This document shows positions 1 to 6,122 of a stretch of DNA of 6,122 nt, one piece after another. The position numbers and the translations under genes were made by a program. Each line of letters begins with the position of its first letter. Within the stretch, counting starts at the first letter, position 1. The notes below the pieces were generated by a model. That model worked only from the letters and a program-made list of their open reading frames with translations, had not been told where the DNA came from and did no database searches. The DNA is from an uncultured Prevotellaceae bacterium (GTDB taxonomy: Bacteria; Bacteroidota; Bacteroidia; Bacteroidales; Bacteroidaceae), in assembly GCA_946406585.1 (NCBI GenBank), contig CAMJLI010000125.1:1-6122 (forward strand), in the 5' to 3' direction.

Positions 1-2156
1 GCGTGACCTACGAGATAGAGAAGCGCATCTCGCAAGACCCCACCTACGAGGAGACGCCCGCCACGAAAGCCGTGAAAGCCTACCACGACAATCATCAGCA
101 CGTCATCAACCAGAAGACGGAGATCATCGTGGAGAAGTTCCGACAAATCACCCTGAATGCCATGAAGGGACAGGCCAAAGCTGCGATTGAGCGAGGGAAG
201 AGCCAAGCTCGCTTGGCCTCTTCCGAGCATGAGCAGGTTCGGTCGAAGGCCAAGGCGATGGTGGTGACGTCGAGCCGCGCCCATGCGCTGCGCTATTTCC
301 TGCAAATCAAGAAATACTGCGAGGAGAAGGGCTATACGGACGTGCATCCGATGGTGGCTTTCTCGGGCAAGGTGAAATACGAGGAGGAGGAATACACCGA
401 GACCCAACTGAACAGCACCGCCGACCTGCACATCAGCGAGGAGCGGTTGCCGCTCTACTTCGCCAGCGACATGTACAACATGCTGGTGGTGGCCGACAAA
501 TACCAGACAGGCTTTGACGAGCCAATGCTGCACACGATGTTTGTCGATAAGAAACTCAAGAACGTGAAGGCCGTGCAGACGCTGAGCCGACTGAACCGTG
601 CGCACAAGGACAAGGAAGACACCTACGTGTTGGACTTCGTCAACGCCCCTGAAGACATCAAGAAATCCTTCGAACCCTTCTATACGGCCACGGAACTGAT
701 TCGTCCCGTGGATGTGAACGGCGTGTATAACTTCCGCAACGACATCGCTCAGCATCACCTGTGGAGTCCAATAGAAGAGGATGCCATCTACAAGTTGGCC
801 ACCTCCACCAAAGGCGACAAGAACAGGTTGGGCAAACTGAGCAATGCGTTCAAGCCCATCGTTGACCGCTTCTTAGACCTCGATGAAGAGACCCGCTTTG
901 CCGTGCGCTCACTGGTAAAAAATTTCGTGCGCTTCTATGCCTATATGGCGCAGGTGGAGCGCACCTACGACCGCGACCTGTACAAGACCTACGTGTTCTG
1001 CGACCTGCTCTATCGACTGCTGCCCAAGACTCCTCACGAGAAAGTGGACTTGAACAAGCAAATCCAACTCATCAACTCGCGCATCGAGGAGGGGAAGACG
1101 CAACAGATCGTCTTGGAAAAAGGTCAGGGCGGCATCAAGGGCGAGAACGTTAAGGGTGGCGGCAAACCCGACGAGAACAAGGACCTGCTGTCGAACATCA
1201 TCGACAAGGTGAACCTGATGTTCAAGGGCAGTTTCTCGCCATCCGACCGTGTGATTGTGGAAGCCATCTACGACAAGTTGAGCACGACGGCGGCGAAGAA
1301 GAAACTCACCAAGCAAGCCAAGAACAACGACCCGAAGCAGTTTGCCGAGAGCATCTTCCCGGAAATCTTCGAGCGGGCCGCCCAACAGTGCTATGACGAC
1401 AGCGTTGGTGCCTTCGACCGCCTGTTCCAGAACCGCGAACTTTACAACAGCATCATGACGCAGATGGCCGACCTGATGTATCAGAACTACCGGGCAGAGG
1501 GCGAAACGCTCATCTTCAACCCGGAGCGGTTCAAGGAGAAGATCATGCCCACGATAGAACGGGAGTTTGCTGTCTTCAAAATGATGCCGAAGAGCAAGGA
1601 ACAAATCGCCGACGACCTGGTGGCGCTGATTTCCGCCCGCACCACCGATGACATCGACGGTGCCAACGACGTGATACAGAACGCCTTCAACCGTCTGTAT
1701 TGCAGTCCCACAAAGGTGTCTCTCGTGGATAAGAAGCAGCATTTCAACACCCTCGTCACCCGCTTCGAGGTGCTGTTGAAAAAGGTGTATTATCTGAAAA
1801 ATCGCTCAGAGATAGTAAGCACAAAAATCGGTCAGGAGGGCACCATGGCAACACTCGCCGACTGCATCTTCCAGACGCCGTGCCTGAAGCGCCTGAAATA
1901 CTCCAACAGCGATGCCGACAAGAAATTCAGCGAATACCTGACCATGGTGCGCGACTGGCGCAACGACCAAGCCCACAAGGCCCCGACCGCCACGGAGCAG
2001 GAATGCGACTTCGCCATCAACGTCCTCACCACGATGTACCTTTTCGTCGTCGCTTTCGGAATCAAGAGGCGGGACATCGAGCAAGGTAAGACTGCATACA
2101 AGACAGATATACAAGAGGAACATGACATGGCCGCTGAACCGGGTGTGGGTGAATAA
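1..2156 (+). CDS. hsdR: Type I restriction-modification R subunit, 3' part (5' end outside window)
   Basis: This is the C-terminal 717 residues of an HsdR-type subunit, which cuts DNA after ATP-driven translocation as part of an R-M-S complex. The frame is open at the window edge, so the GTG at 3 is not the start; the nuclease and first RecA-like domain lie upstream. Seen, numbering from the GTG: a pre-domain segment with HxHVINQKTEI (about 31-41); helicase domain 2 beginning AMVVTSSRAHALRY (85-98); motif V VVADKYQTGFDEP (162-174); motif VI VQTLSRLNR (191-199); then the helical C-terminal region. Residues 61-85 are an in-frame insertion relative to what I recall of the family, because joining GQAKA directly to MVVTSSR gives the usual sequence. 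The last ~130 residues form an extra helical domain with R653-N-D-Q-A-H658, a HEPN-like R-x4-H motif. Partner hsdM and hsdS genes are presumably upstream. Family assignment is firm; the HEPN label is inference. Confidence 0.93.
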   Translation, partial: VTYEIEKRISQDPTYEETPATKAVKAYHDNHQHVINQKTEIIVEKFRQITLNAMKGQAKAAIERGKSQARLASSEHEQVRSKAKAMVVTSSRAHALRYFLQIKKYCEEKGYTDVHPMVAFSGKVKYEEEEYTETQLNSTADLHISEERLPLYFASDMYNMLVVADKYQTGFDEPMLHTMFVDKKLKNVKAVQTLSRLNRAHKDKEDTYVLDFVNAPEDIKKSFEPFYTATELIRPVDVNGVYNFRNDIAQHHLWSPIEEDAIYKLATSTKGDKNRLGKLSNAFKPIVDRFLDLDEETRFAVRSLVKNFVRFYAYMAQVERTYDRDLYKTYVFCDLLYRLLPKTPHEKVDLNKQIQLINSRIEEGKTQQIVLEKGQGGIKGENVKGGGKPDENKDLLSNIIDKVNLMFKGSFSPSDRVIVEAIYDKLSTTAAKKKLTKQAKNNDPKQFAESIFPEIFERAAQQCYDDSVGAFDRLFQNRELYNSIMTQMADLMYQNYRAEGETLIFNPERFKEKIMPTIEREFAVFKMMPKSKEQIADDLVALISARTTDDIDGANDVIQNAFNRLYCSPTKVSLVDKKQHFNTLVTRFEVLLKKVYYLKNRSEIVSTKIGQEGTMATLADCIFQTPCLKRLKYSNSDADKKFSEYLTMVRDWRNDQAHKAPTATEQECDFAINVLTTMYLFVVAFGIKRRDIEQGKTAYKTDIQEEHDMAAEPGVGE
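172..256 (+). repeat. In-frame palindromic insertion inside hsdR, bounded by short direct repeats
   Basis: A near-perfect inverted repeat has arms ggaagagccaagc (196-208) and gcttggcctcttcc (211-224). They pair over 12 bp with one bulged C (217) and a 4-nt ctcg loop at 208-211. The palindrome sits between imperfect direct repeats aggccaaagc (172-181) and aggccaaggc (247-256). These repeats are exactly 75 nt apart, so the insertion adds 25 codons without changing frame. The added peptide is charged and probably helical (it includes ERGKSQARLASSEHEQ). Removing 75 nt restores GQAKAMVVTSSR, the form I remember for this family. The inverted repeat, spacing and frame are seen directly; origin as a mobile or duplicated palindromic element, like the in-frame Rickettsia palindromic elements, is inference. 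Confidence 0.7.
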
Positions 2157-2189
2157 TCCAACATCCGAGATGCTTTTTCCAACAAGGCT

Positions 2190-2333
2190 ATGAAGTCATA
2201 TCTGGAAATACAAGTACCCATCCCCAAAAACAACCCTTGGATTGAAGAACTTGGGAATGCGATGGTGGGCATTCCTATAAGATACGAAAAGCGGAAAAAC
2301 AAGAAAATCAATAGAAAAAACGATTTTTCTTGA
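2190..2333 (+). pseudogene. 47-codon ORF, probable 5' remnant of a longer gene
   Basis: The ORF begins ATG 34 nt after the hsdR stop and encodes 47 residues. The first ~33 (MKSYLEIQVPIP...NPWIEELG...IPIRYEK) look like ordinary protein: a beta-strand start, then an amphipathic helix and a second strand. The last ~14 residues are a lysine/asparagine-rich tail encoded by an A-rich tract, which looks like non-coding sequence read through to the first stop. The pattern of a short strand, WxxxL helix and IPIRY strand recalls the N-terminus of 2H phosphoesterase (2'-5' RNA ligase-like) proteins, which continue with a G-x-YHIT motif; that motif is absent here. The family guess is weak. It lies in the same frame as hsdR, separated by the TAA at 2154. 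It could also be a genuine small protein or chance ORF. Confidence 0.4.
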
Positions 2334-2364
2334 TGCTGTACCATGTTTTGGTGCAACTTACCCG

Positions 2365-2372
2365 TAATTTTG
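2365..2372 (+). promoter_or_regulatory. Putative Bacteroidota promoter -7 box for the CpXC/WG operon
   Basis: TAATTTTG at 2365-2372 matches the Bacteroidota sigma-factor -7 consensus TAnnTTTG and lies 43 nt upstream of the CpXC start codon, leaving a leader of roughly 35-37 nt. A TTTG lies upstream at 2347-2350, but the 14-nt gap is shorter than the roughly 19-21 nt expected for a -33 element, so only the -7 box is well supported. The leader is A-rich and lacks a Shine-Dalgarno sequence, which is normal for the phylum. The same ccgtaattttg string recurs at 5912-5922. Confidence 0.5.
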
Positions 2373-2415
2373 TAACCCTAAACATGAACGTTTAACTAAA
2401 AACATACACCATACT

Positions 2416-3081
2416 ATGTCGAAGTCACATATAGGAGAGATTACCTGTCCCCGATGCCATACCAAGGGCGAGTTTGAGGTGTGGGACAGTATCAATGCAG
2501 ACCTTCATCCCGATTTGAGGGAGAAACTGTTCAGTAATGAATTGTTTGAATACACCTGTCCGCTCTGTGAGGCACACATCACCGTGCATTACGGAACATT
2601 GTATCATGACATGACCCATAAGTTCATGCTCTTTTACGACTATGCCAAGCCAGAAGACTTCGACTATTCCCCCTTGGAAATGCCCGAGGGCATTGGATTG
2701 GAAGGATATACATACAGGGTGGTTTTCGGACTTGCACGTCTGATGGAGAAAATTCTAATTCTGGAGAATGGACTCGACGACTTGGTGGTAGAGCACATGA
2801 AATATATGACCAGTCACGTCATCATGCCCGAGATTGCGGAGAAAGGCTATCCTCTGTTTTTCGACCATATCGAAGAGTCCACCAAGGAATTCCCTTATGG
2901 CACCATCTATTTCTACTATATTGACCCAGAGCAAGAGAAAATATTCACCATCCGCTTTGCCATGGACAATTACCATGAGCACCGGCTTGCCTGTGAGATA
3001 GACCCTCGGATGCATATCGAAAATGGTATGTGCATTGACGAAGAATGGATGAGCATGCAAATGAAAAAGGAGGCACTATGA
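2416..3081 (+). CDS. CpXC domain protein, putative zinc-binding
   Basis: A 221-residue cytoplasmic protein with no signal peptide or membrane segment. The N-terminal ~75 residues fit the CpXC domain: C11-P-R-C14 and C48-P-L-C51, which likely form a four-cysteine zinc site. Between them is the family-typical stretch DSINADLHPDLREKLFSNELFEYTCP, here residues 24-49, and YHDM follows at 63-66. The remaining ~120 residues include a helical segment RVVFGLARLMEKILILENGLDD (101-122), usual in CpXC proteins, and a mixed strand region rich in aromatics (about 150-190). The biochemical role of CpXC proteins is not established. The ATG at 2416 is chosen because the CxxC motif begins ten residues in and a -7 box lies at the right distance. 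The stop codon overlaps the start of the next gene (ATGA), so the two are almost certainly one transcription unit and translationally coupled. Confidence 0.85.
   Translation: MSKSHIGEITCPRCHTKGEFEVWDSINADLHPDLREKLFSNELFEYTCPLCEAHITVHYGTLYHDMTHKFMLFYDYAKPEDFDYSPLEMPEGIGLEGYTYRVVFGLARLMEKILILENGLDDLVVEHMKYMTSHVIMPEIAEKGYPLFFDHIEESTKEFPYGTIYFYYIDPEQEKIFTIRFAMDNYHEHRLACEIDPRMHIENGMCIDEEWMSMQMKKEAL
3067..3073 (+). promoter_or_regulatory. Strong Shine-Dalgarno that fixes the start of the WG-repeat gene
   Basis: AAGGAGG at 3067-3073, inside the last codons of the CpXC gene, precedes the ATG at 3078 by 4 nt. It favours this ATG over the in-frame ATG at 3045, which would add 11 residues (MDEHANEKGGT), lacks such a site and would lie deeper inside the upstream gene. 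A full-consensus site is notable in Bacteroidota, where most genes lack one. The short spacer and ATGA overlap suggest termination-reinitiation coupling. Confidence 0.65.
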
Positions 3082-5771
3082 AAGAGGAAAAAATAGCCTA
3101 CGGATGGTTTACATTCCACCGCAACGGCTATGTCGGCATCAAAGACTATGACGGCAATGAAGTGATATCGCCCACCTTGGGCTTTACCGAAATTGGCAAG
3201 TTGCTTGGCACCACCGCCATCGCAACCCGCCAGGGAAAGAAAGGACTCATCGACACGGCAGGCAATCCTCGATGCGAGTTCCGCTACGACCGTCTTGTCT
3301 ATATCGGCGAGGGTTGTTACAAGGCAGGAAAACTGGTCAGGGGAAATCCAGCCGACATCGTGCTGGAATACAAAGACACCCGATATGAGTATGAAATTAT
3401 CAACGCTGAGGGCAAACGCCTTTGTGGTGACTACCATTACGTATCAGATGTCTATAATGGCGAGGTGACTGCCGCCATCAATGGGCGATGCGGCATCGTC
3501 AATCTGGAAGGCATGGTCATCATTCCCTTCGAGCACAAATATGTCCAATCGATGGGTGAAGGGATGTATCTCCTTTCTGAGGAAGGCAGCGACAATTATT
3601 ACGCCACCGTTGTTGACAAGAATCTCAATGTGATGATACCAACCAGCATGAAATACCGCGAAGTGATGCATTTTCACCATGGTGCAGCAGTGGCATTCCA
3701 GAATGAGAAATGGGGCGTGGTGGATACCCATGGCAATCACTTGTGCGAGTTCCAATACAACTATGCCCAGGACTGTGGCGAGGGATATTTCAGGGTGGAG
3801 ATGGGCGCGAAGAAAAACATCATGCGCCCCGACGGCAGTCTGGTGCTGCGCGAATGGCATCACGACGTTTACGACGTGACGCACGGATTCTTCATCTTTG
3901 GCAATACCATCCGCAAGTCGAAGACCAACCCAAAGACCCGCTACATCCATGGACTGGCCCATGTCAGCGGTGACATCATCTTCCCTGCCATTTTCGACCG
4001 TATGTGGTGGTTTGACGACAAACGTGCCATCTATGCGCAGATAGGCACTAAGCCCTACATCCTGACCACCGACGGTAGCATCTACGACCCGACAGGACAG
4101 CATTTGCCTGAAAGATTGAACATCGATGAACAGACCTTCCAAAAGAATCTCGCCGACTGGGTGCTTCCCAATCTTCAGTTCTACTACCGTGATACCAATG
4201 CCCACATCGATGCCTCACGCATCTATCGTGTGGGCGACACCATACGTGCCGGTTTCTTTGTAGATGTCACCACCAAACTGCAGAAACCTGCCCACCGCAC
4301 ACGTTTCCTCATTGCCTCTGCCCATGCTGCCAAGTTCTATGAGATGGAACCCATGGTGAAGGAGAATCCAAACATTGGCAAATGGGACCTTGCGACCTTC
4401 CATTACAACAGCTATTTCAAGGTGATGGATGTGTATGAGACGATGCAGTGTACTCAGGTGTTCTTGCTGCATATCCCTATGTCAGCAGCCATCTTGCTGC
4501 AAGGAGCGGCTGAATACAAATTCCTTGATGAAGATGGCACTGGAGCAGTCCTTGTGTTGTTGGCAAGGAATAGTCTTGATGAGAAACTGAGGATGGGTTT
4601 TCATGAGCGGTCGTTTGATGAGGAATGGTGCGAACGGATGGAAGATCCTGTGGGATTGGATGAAGACATGAGTTTCTGTTCTCTGGCTCCCGCTCCCGAA
4701 TCCGAAGACAAGCAGGTGGCCAACCTCAGCGAATTCATACATGCTCTTGCAAAAGACGATGACATCGACTTCAAGGTAGAGTTCAGTGACAACTTTCCAT
4801 GGAACGGTGTGAAAGGCACCATCTGCGAAGGTTGTTTCTTTGCGAACAGCATCGTAGGTAAAGGAGAAGGATGCAGCCAACTCCCCAAAGATGAATTTCG
4901 TAATAGCCATTTCTCTGGACAGTGTGAGCACAGGAAGAAAGATGCCGACACCCCTTCCTTGTTTGATAAAAAGCAGATTTGGAAGCAGATAGAACAGGAC
5001 AAACAGACTGATGTTTTTGCCTTGAACATGGTGAAGGATTTCATCAAAGAGAGGCTTGACGGCGATATCAACCTCCTACGCGACTTCGACCTGCGCACCC
5101 TCAGCAGTGATGACAAATATGGAGCCGACAATATGCTTTCAAGGATGAAGATAGTGAGGGCTATCATGTCGTTGGCATTTGCCGACTGCTGGCCCGACCT
5201 CAATTACGACAGCTTTGAGCACTACAAGTATGACAGTGGCTACATCAACTACACCAGCGATATTTTCGGCGGCAGCATCCTGGATGAGTATTTCAAGGGA
5301 ATGGACAAGTATCGTCCCAGCCGTGAACAGCACCTCAGGGCTGTAAAAGTACACCACATGATGGACACCATAGGCAACCTGATGGTGACGCCAAGCAAGG
5401 CTCCTATCGGTTCATACGGCTCGGCATACAGGTATGCCGACAAATATTTACATGCCATGTATGATGTGTTCACCGAGCAGAAAACTGCCAGCAAAGACTT
5501 GAAAAATGCTTTCTGGCAGAACCGCAAGATGATGAAGGACTATCAGGGAGAAGTGGGATATTACAAGTTCATCCGCAATATGATGCTGGAAGACTATGTG
5601 GATGGCAACGGCTTTCCCATGGAAATCTTCGATGATGTGCGGTGTTGGCAGAACGACCTCGGTCGGGATGATTATTTCAGAGCCGTCGACAAGTTCTGCA
5701 CATTCTGCGAGGTGGCTATTCCAAAACGCGGTGAAAGAATTATAGAAAAGTTGAAAACAATTATCAAGTAA
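3078..5771 (+). CDS. Large WG-repeat protein with composite C-terminal regions
   Basis: An 897-residue soluble protein with four regions. Residues ~6-341 are about eight or nine degenerate WG beta-repeats of the form W/K-G-h-h-(N/D)-x-x-G-x-x-h-x-P/E-x-x-Y-D; clear copies are at 54-73 (KKGLIDTAGNPRCEFRYD), 137-156, 211-230 (KWGVVDTHGN) and 290-309. Residues ~345-545 are a mixed alpha/beta region I do not recognise. Residues 583-616 hold a cysteine cluster C-x2-C-x12-C-x16-C followed by E-H, a plausible metal site. Residues ~640-897 are helical and carry HHMMDTIGNLM (759-769), LEDYVD (837-842) and RGERIIEKL (884-892). These resemble, from memory, a family of uncharacterised bacterial proteins with a DTIGN...LxDYVD...RGxRIxEKL pattern. 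WG repeats are generally thought to bind ligands or proteins, but no function is established. The gene is cotranslated with the CpXC gene. No signal peptide or membrane helix is visible. Confidence 0.88.
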   Translation: MKEEKIAYGWFTFHRNGYVGIKDYDGNEVISPTLGFTEIGKLLGTTAIATRQGKKGLIDTAGNPRCEFRYDRLVYIGEGCYKAGKLVRGNPADIVLEYKDTRYEYEIINAEGKRLCGDYHYVSDVYNGEVTAAINGRCGIVNLEGMVIIPFEHKYVQSMGEGMYLLSEEGSDNYYATVVDKNLNVMIPTSMKYREVMHFHHGAAVAFQNEKWGVVDTHGNHLCEFQYNYAQDCGEGYFRVEMGAKKNIMRPDGSLVLREWHHDVYDVTHGFFIFGNTIRKSKTNPKTRYIHGLAHVSGDIIFPAIFDRMWWFDDKRAIYAQIGTKPYILTTDGSIYDPTGQHLPERLNIDEQTFQKNLADWVLPNLQFYYRDTNAHIDASRIYRVGDTIRAGFFVDVTTKLQKPAHRTRFLIASAHAAKFYEMEPMVKENPNIGKWDLATFHYNSYFKVMDVYETMQCTQVFLLHIPMSAAILLQGAAEYKFLDEDGTGAVLVLLARNSLDEKLRMGFHERSFDEEWCERMEDPVGLDEDMSFCSLAPAPESEDKQVANLSEFIHALAKDDDIDFKVEFSDNFPWNGVKGTICEGCFFANSIVGKGEGCSQLPKDEFRNSHFSGQCEHRKKDADTPSLFDKKQIWKQIEQDKQTDVFALNMVKDFIKERLDGDINLLRDFDLRTLSSDDKYGADNMLSRMKIVRAIMSLAFADCWPDLNYDSFEHYKYDSGYINYTSDIFGGSILDEYFKGMDKYRPSREQHLRAVKVHHMMDTIGNLMVTPSKAPIGSYGSAYRYADKYLHAMYDVFTEQKTASKDLKNAFWQNRKMMKDYQGEVGYYKFIRNMMLEDYVDGNGFPMEIFDDVRCWQNDLGRDDYFRAVDKFCTFCEVAIPKRGERIIEKLKTIIK

Positions 5772-5962
5772 ACGGAACAACCAAGTGCCAGAAAAAGTTA
5801 GAATTATGGATTGCGCCATAAAAGACGCCAAAGAGACTTGTTGATTATCTTGCAACATTCAAAAAATGATGGAAAATCATAGTGCTACTATTTAGACAGA
5901 TGGAATAATATCCGTAATTTTGCAAAAATTTCGGTGCGAATAAATGTTAAATAGCCATATTT
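5772..5962. other. Intergenic region, AT-rich, no gene seen
   Basis: These 191 nt separate the WG-repeat gene from a small downstream ORF. I see no RNA gene and no convincing intrinsic terminator; the best hairpin is a 5-bp stem (atgat/atcat, 5866-5880) without a T tract. The only regulatory signal is a -7-type box at 5915-5922. Confidence 0.5.
5915..5922 (+). promoter_or_regulatory. Putative Bacteroidota promoter -7 box for the downstream ORF
   Basis: TAATTTTG at 5915-5922 fits TAnnTTTG and is followed by CA, as is common in the phylum. A weak -33 candidate, TTTA at 5891-5894, lies 20 nt upstream, at the expected spacing but with one mismatch to TTTG. The box is 40 nt ahead of the ATG at 5963, giving a leader of about 34 nt without a Shine-Dalgarno sequence. 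Confidence 0.5.
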
Positions 5963-6091
5963 ATGACCATATCTCAAATTGTTGAAAAGAAGTATAAGAG
6001 TATGAGGCAAAAGTCATTGATCTTTGCTTCCGATTTCCCGCAATACAACCAAGATTACATAGGTGATATCTACGAGGCAAGAGCCAAGTAA
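5963..6091 (+). pseudogene. 42-codon ORF, probable truncated N-terminus of an antitoxin/winged-helix-like gene
   Basis: The ORF runs from ATG 5963 to TAA 6089-6091. The first ~36 residues (MTISQIVEKKYKSMRQKSLI then FASDFPQYNQDYIGDI) resemble the opening helix-turn of Bacteroidota AbiEi/DUF6088-like winged-helix proteins, which typically begin with a helix, then a basic turn and a phrase such as FFASDF, and continue for well over 100 residues. Here the frame ends after YEARAK. A well-placed -7 box suggests the gene is, or was, transcribed. The last codons fall in cgaggcaagagccaag (6073-6088), which matches 15 of 16 bases of the palindrome arm in hsdR, so an insertion may have broken the gene. 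The window ends 31 nt later, so continuation in another frame cannot be judged. It may equally be a real small protein. Confidence 0.4.
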
Positions 6092-6122
6092 GTTTGAGAT
6101 ATATCCTGCATGGAGAAATTGA

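Noticed and set aside
3..5. GTG at 3 as the true start of the restriction gene
   Set aside because: The frame is open to the window edge and the protein would lack the nuclease and first helicase domains, so it is a window truncation.
909..1742. 277-codon open frame on the - strand inside hsdR
   Set aside because: It is a shadow of the GC-rich hsdR codons; its translation has no recognisable motifs and the + strand frame has clear helicase motifs.
2300..2332. AT-rich hairpin (caagaaaatc / gatttttcttg, 12-nt loop) as a terminator
   Set aside because: The stem is almost all A-T, has a bulge and is not followed by a T tract; it arises from the A-rich and T-rich runs here.
3045..3077. Earlier in-frame ATG for the WG-repeat gene
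   Set aside because: The ATG at 3078 has a full Shine-Dalgarno and an ATGA overlap; the extra 11 residues duplicate coding space of the CpXC gene and look unlike a domain start.
3444..4205. 253-codon open frame on the - strand inside the WG-repeat gene
   Set aside because: It is antisense to the WG repeats, has no promoter or start context, and encodes a His/Val-rich sequence typical of a shadow frame.
5335..5510. DTIGNLM region as a DUF1524/HNH-type nuclease (those proteins share a GNL motif)
   Set aside because: The conserved His/Asn/His catalytic pattern of HNH nucleases is not visible around it, so no nuclease activity is claimed.
5806..5844. 12-codon ORF in the intergenic region after the WG-repeat gene
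   Set aside because: Too short, no start context and no recognisable sequence.
5866..5880. Short hairpin atgat/atcat after the WG-repeat gene as a terminator
   Set aside because: Only a 5-bp A-T stem with no T tract; not distinguishable from chance.

Overview
The window looks like part of a Bacteroidota (probably Bacteroidales, Prevotella-like) chromosome. Three things point there: promoter -7 boxes of the Bacteroidota TAnnTTTG type, mostly A-rich gene leaders without Shine-Dalgarno sequences, and protein families (a Bacteroidota-style type I restriction R subunit, CpXC and WG-repeat proteins) common in that phylum. The genus is inferred from style, not from a marker gene. All recognisable genes are on the + strand.

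Layout. (1) Positions 1-2156 hold the 3' two thirds of an hsdR gene, the ATP-driven restriction/translocation subunit of a type I restriction-modification system; its nuclease and first helicase domain lie upstream of the window. Two features stand out: an in-frame 75-bp insertion built around a near-perfect palindrome just ahead of the second helicase domain, and a C-terminal helical region with an R-N-x-x-x-H motif like that of HEPN domains. (2) Positions 2157-2415 are AT-rich and contain a 47-codon ORF that reads like the start of a longer gene that has been cut off, followed by a Bacteroidota-type -7 box. (3) Positions 2416-5771 are a two-gene operon: a CpXC-type putative zinc protein (221 aa) whose stop overlaps (ATGA) the start of a large, composite WG-repeat protein (897 aa from the preferred start). 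(4) Positions 5772-5962 are an intergenic region with a second copy of the same -7 box, followed by a 42-codon ORF that looks like the N-terminus of a longer DNA-binding/antitoxin-like protein. Near its stop there is a 15/16 match to the palindrome arm found in hsdR.

How it fits together. The restriction gene places the window in a probable defence or accessory region. The CpXC/WG pair is tightly coupled and probably co-produced, but no function is established for it. It is flanked on both sides by what look like truncated gene starts, which suggests a region of repeated insertion and deletion. The most distinctive observation is the palindromic insertion inside hsdR, which appears to have been accommodated as 25 extra amino acids without breaking the reading frame.
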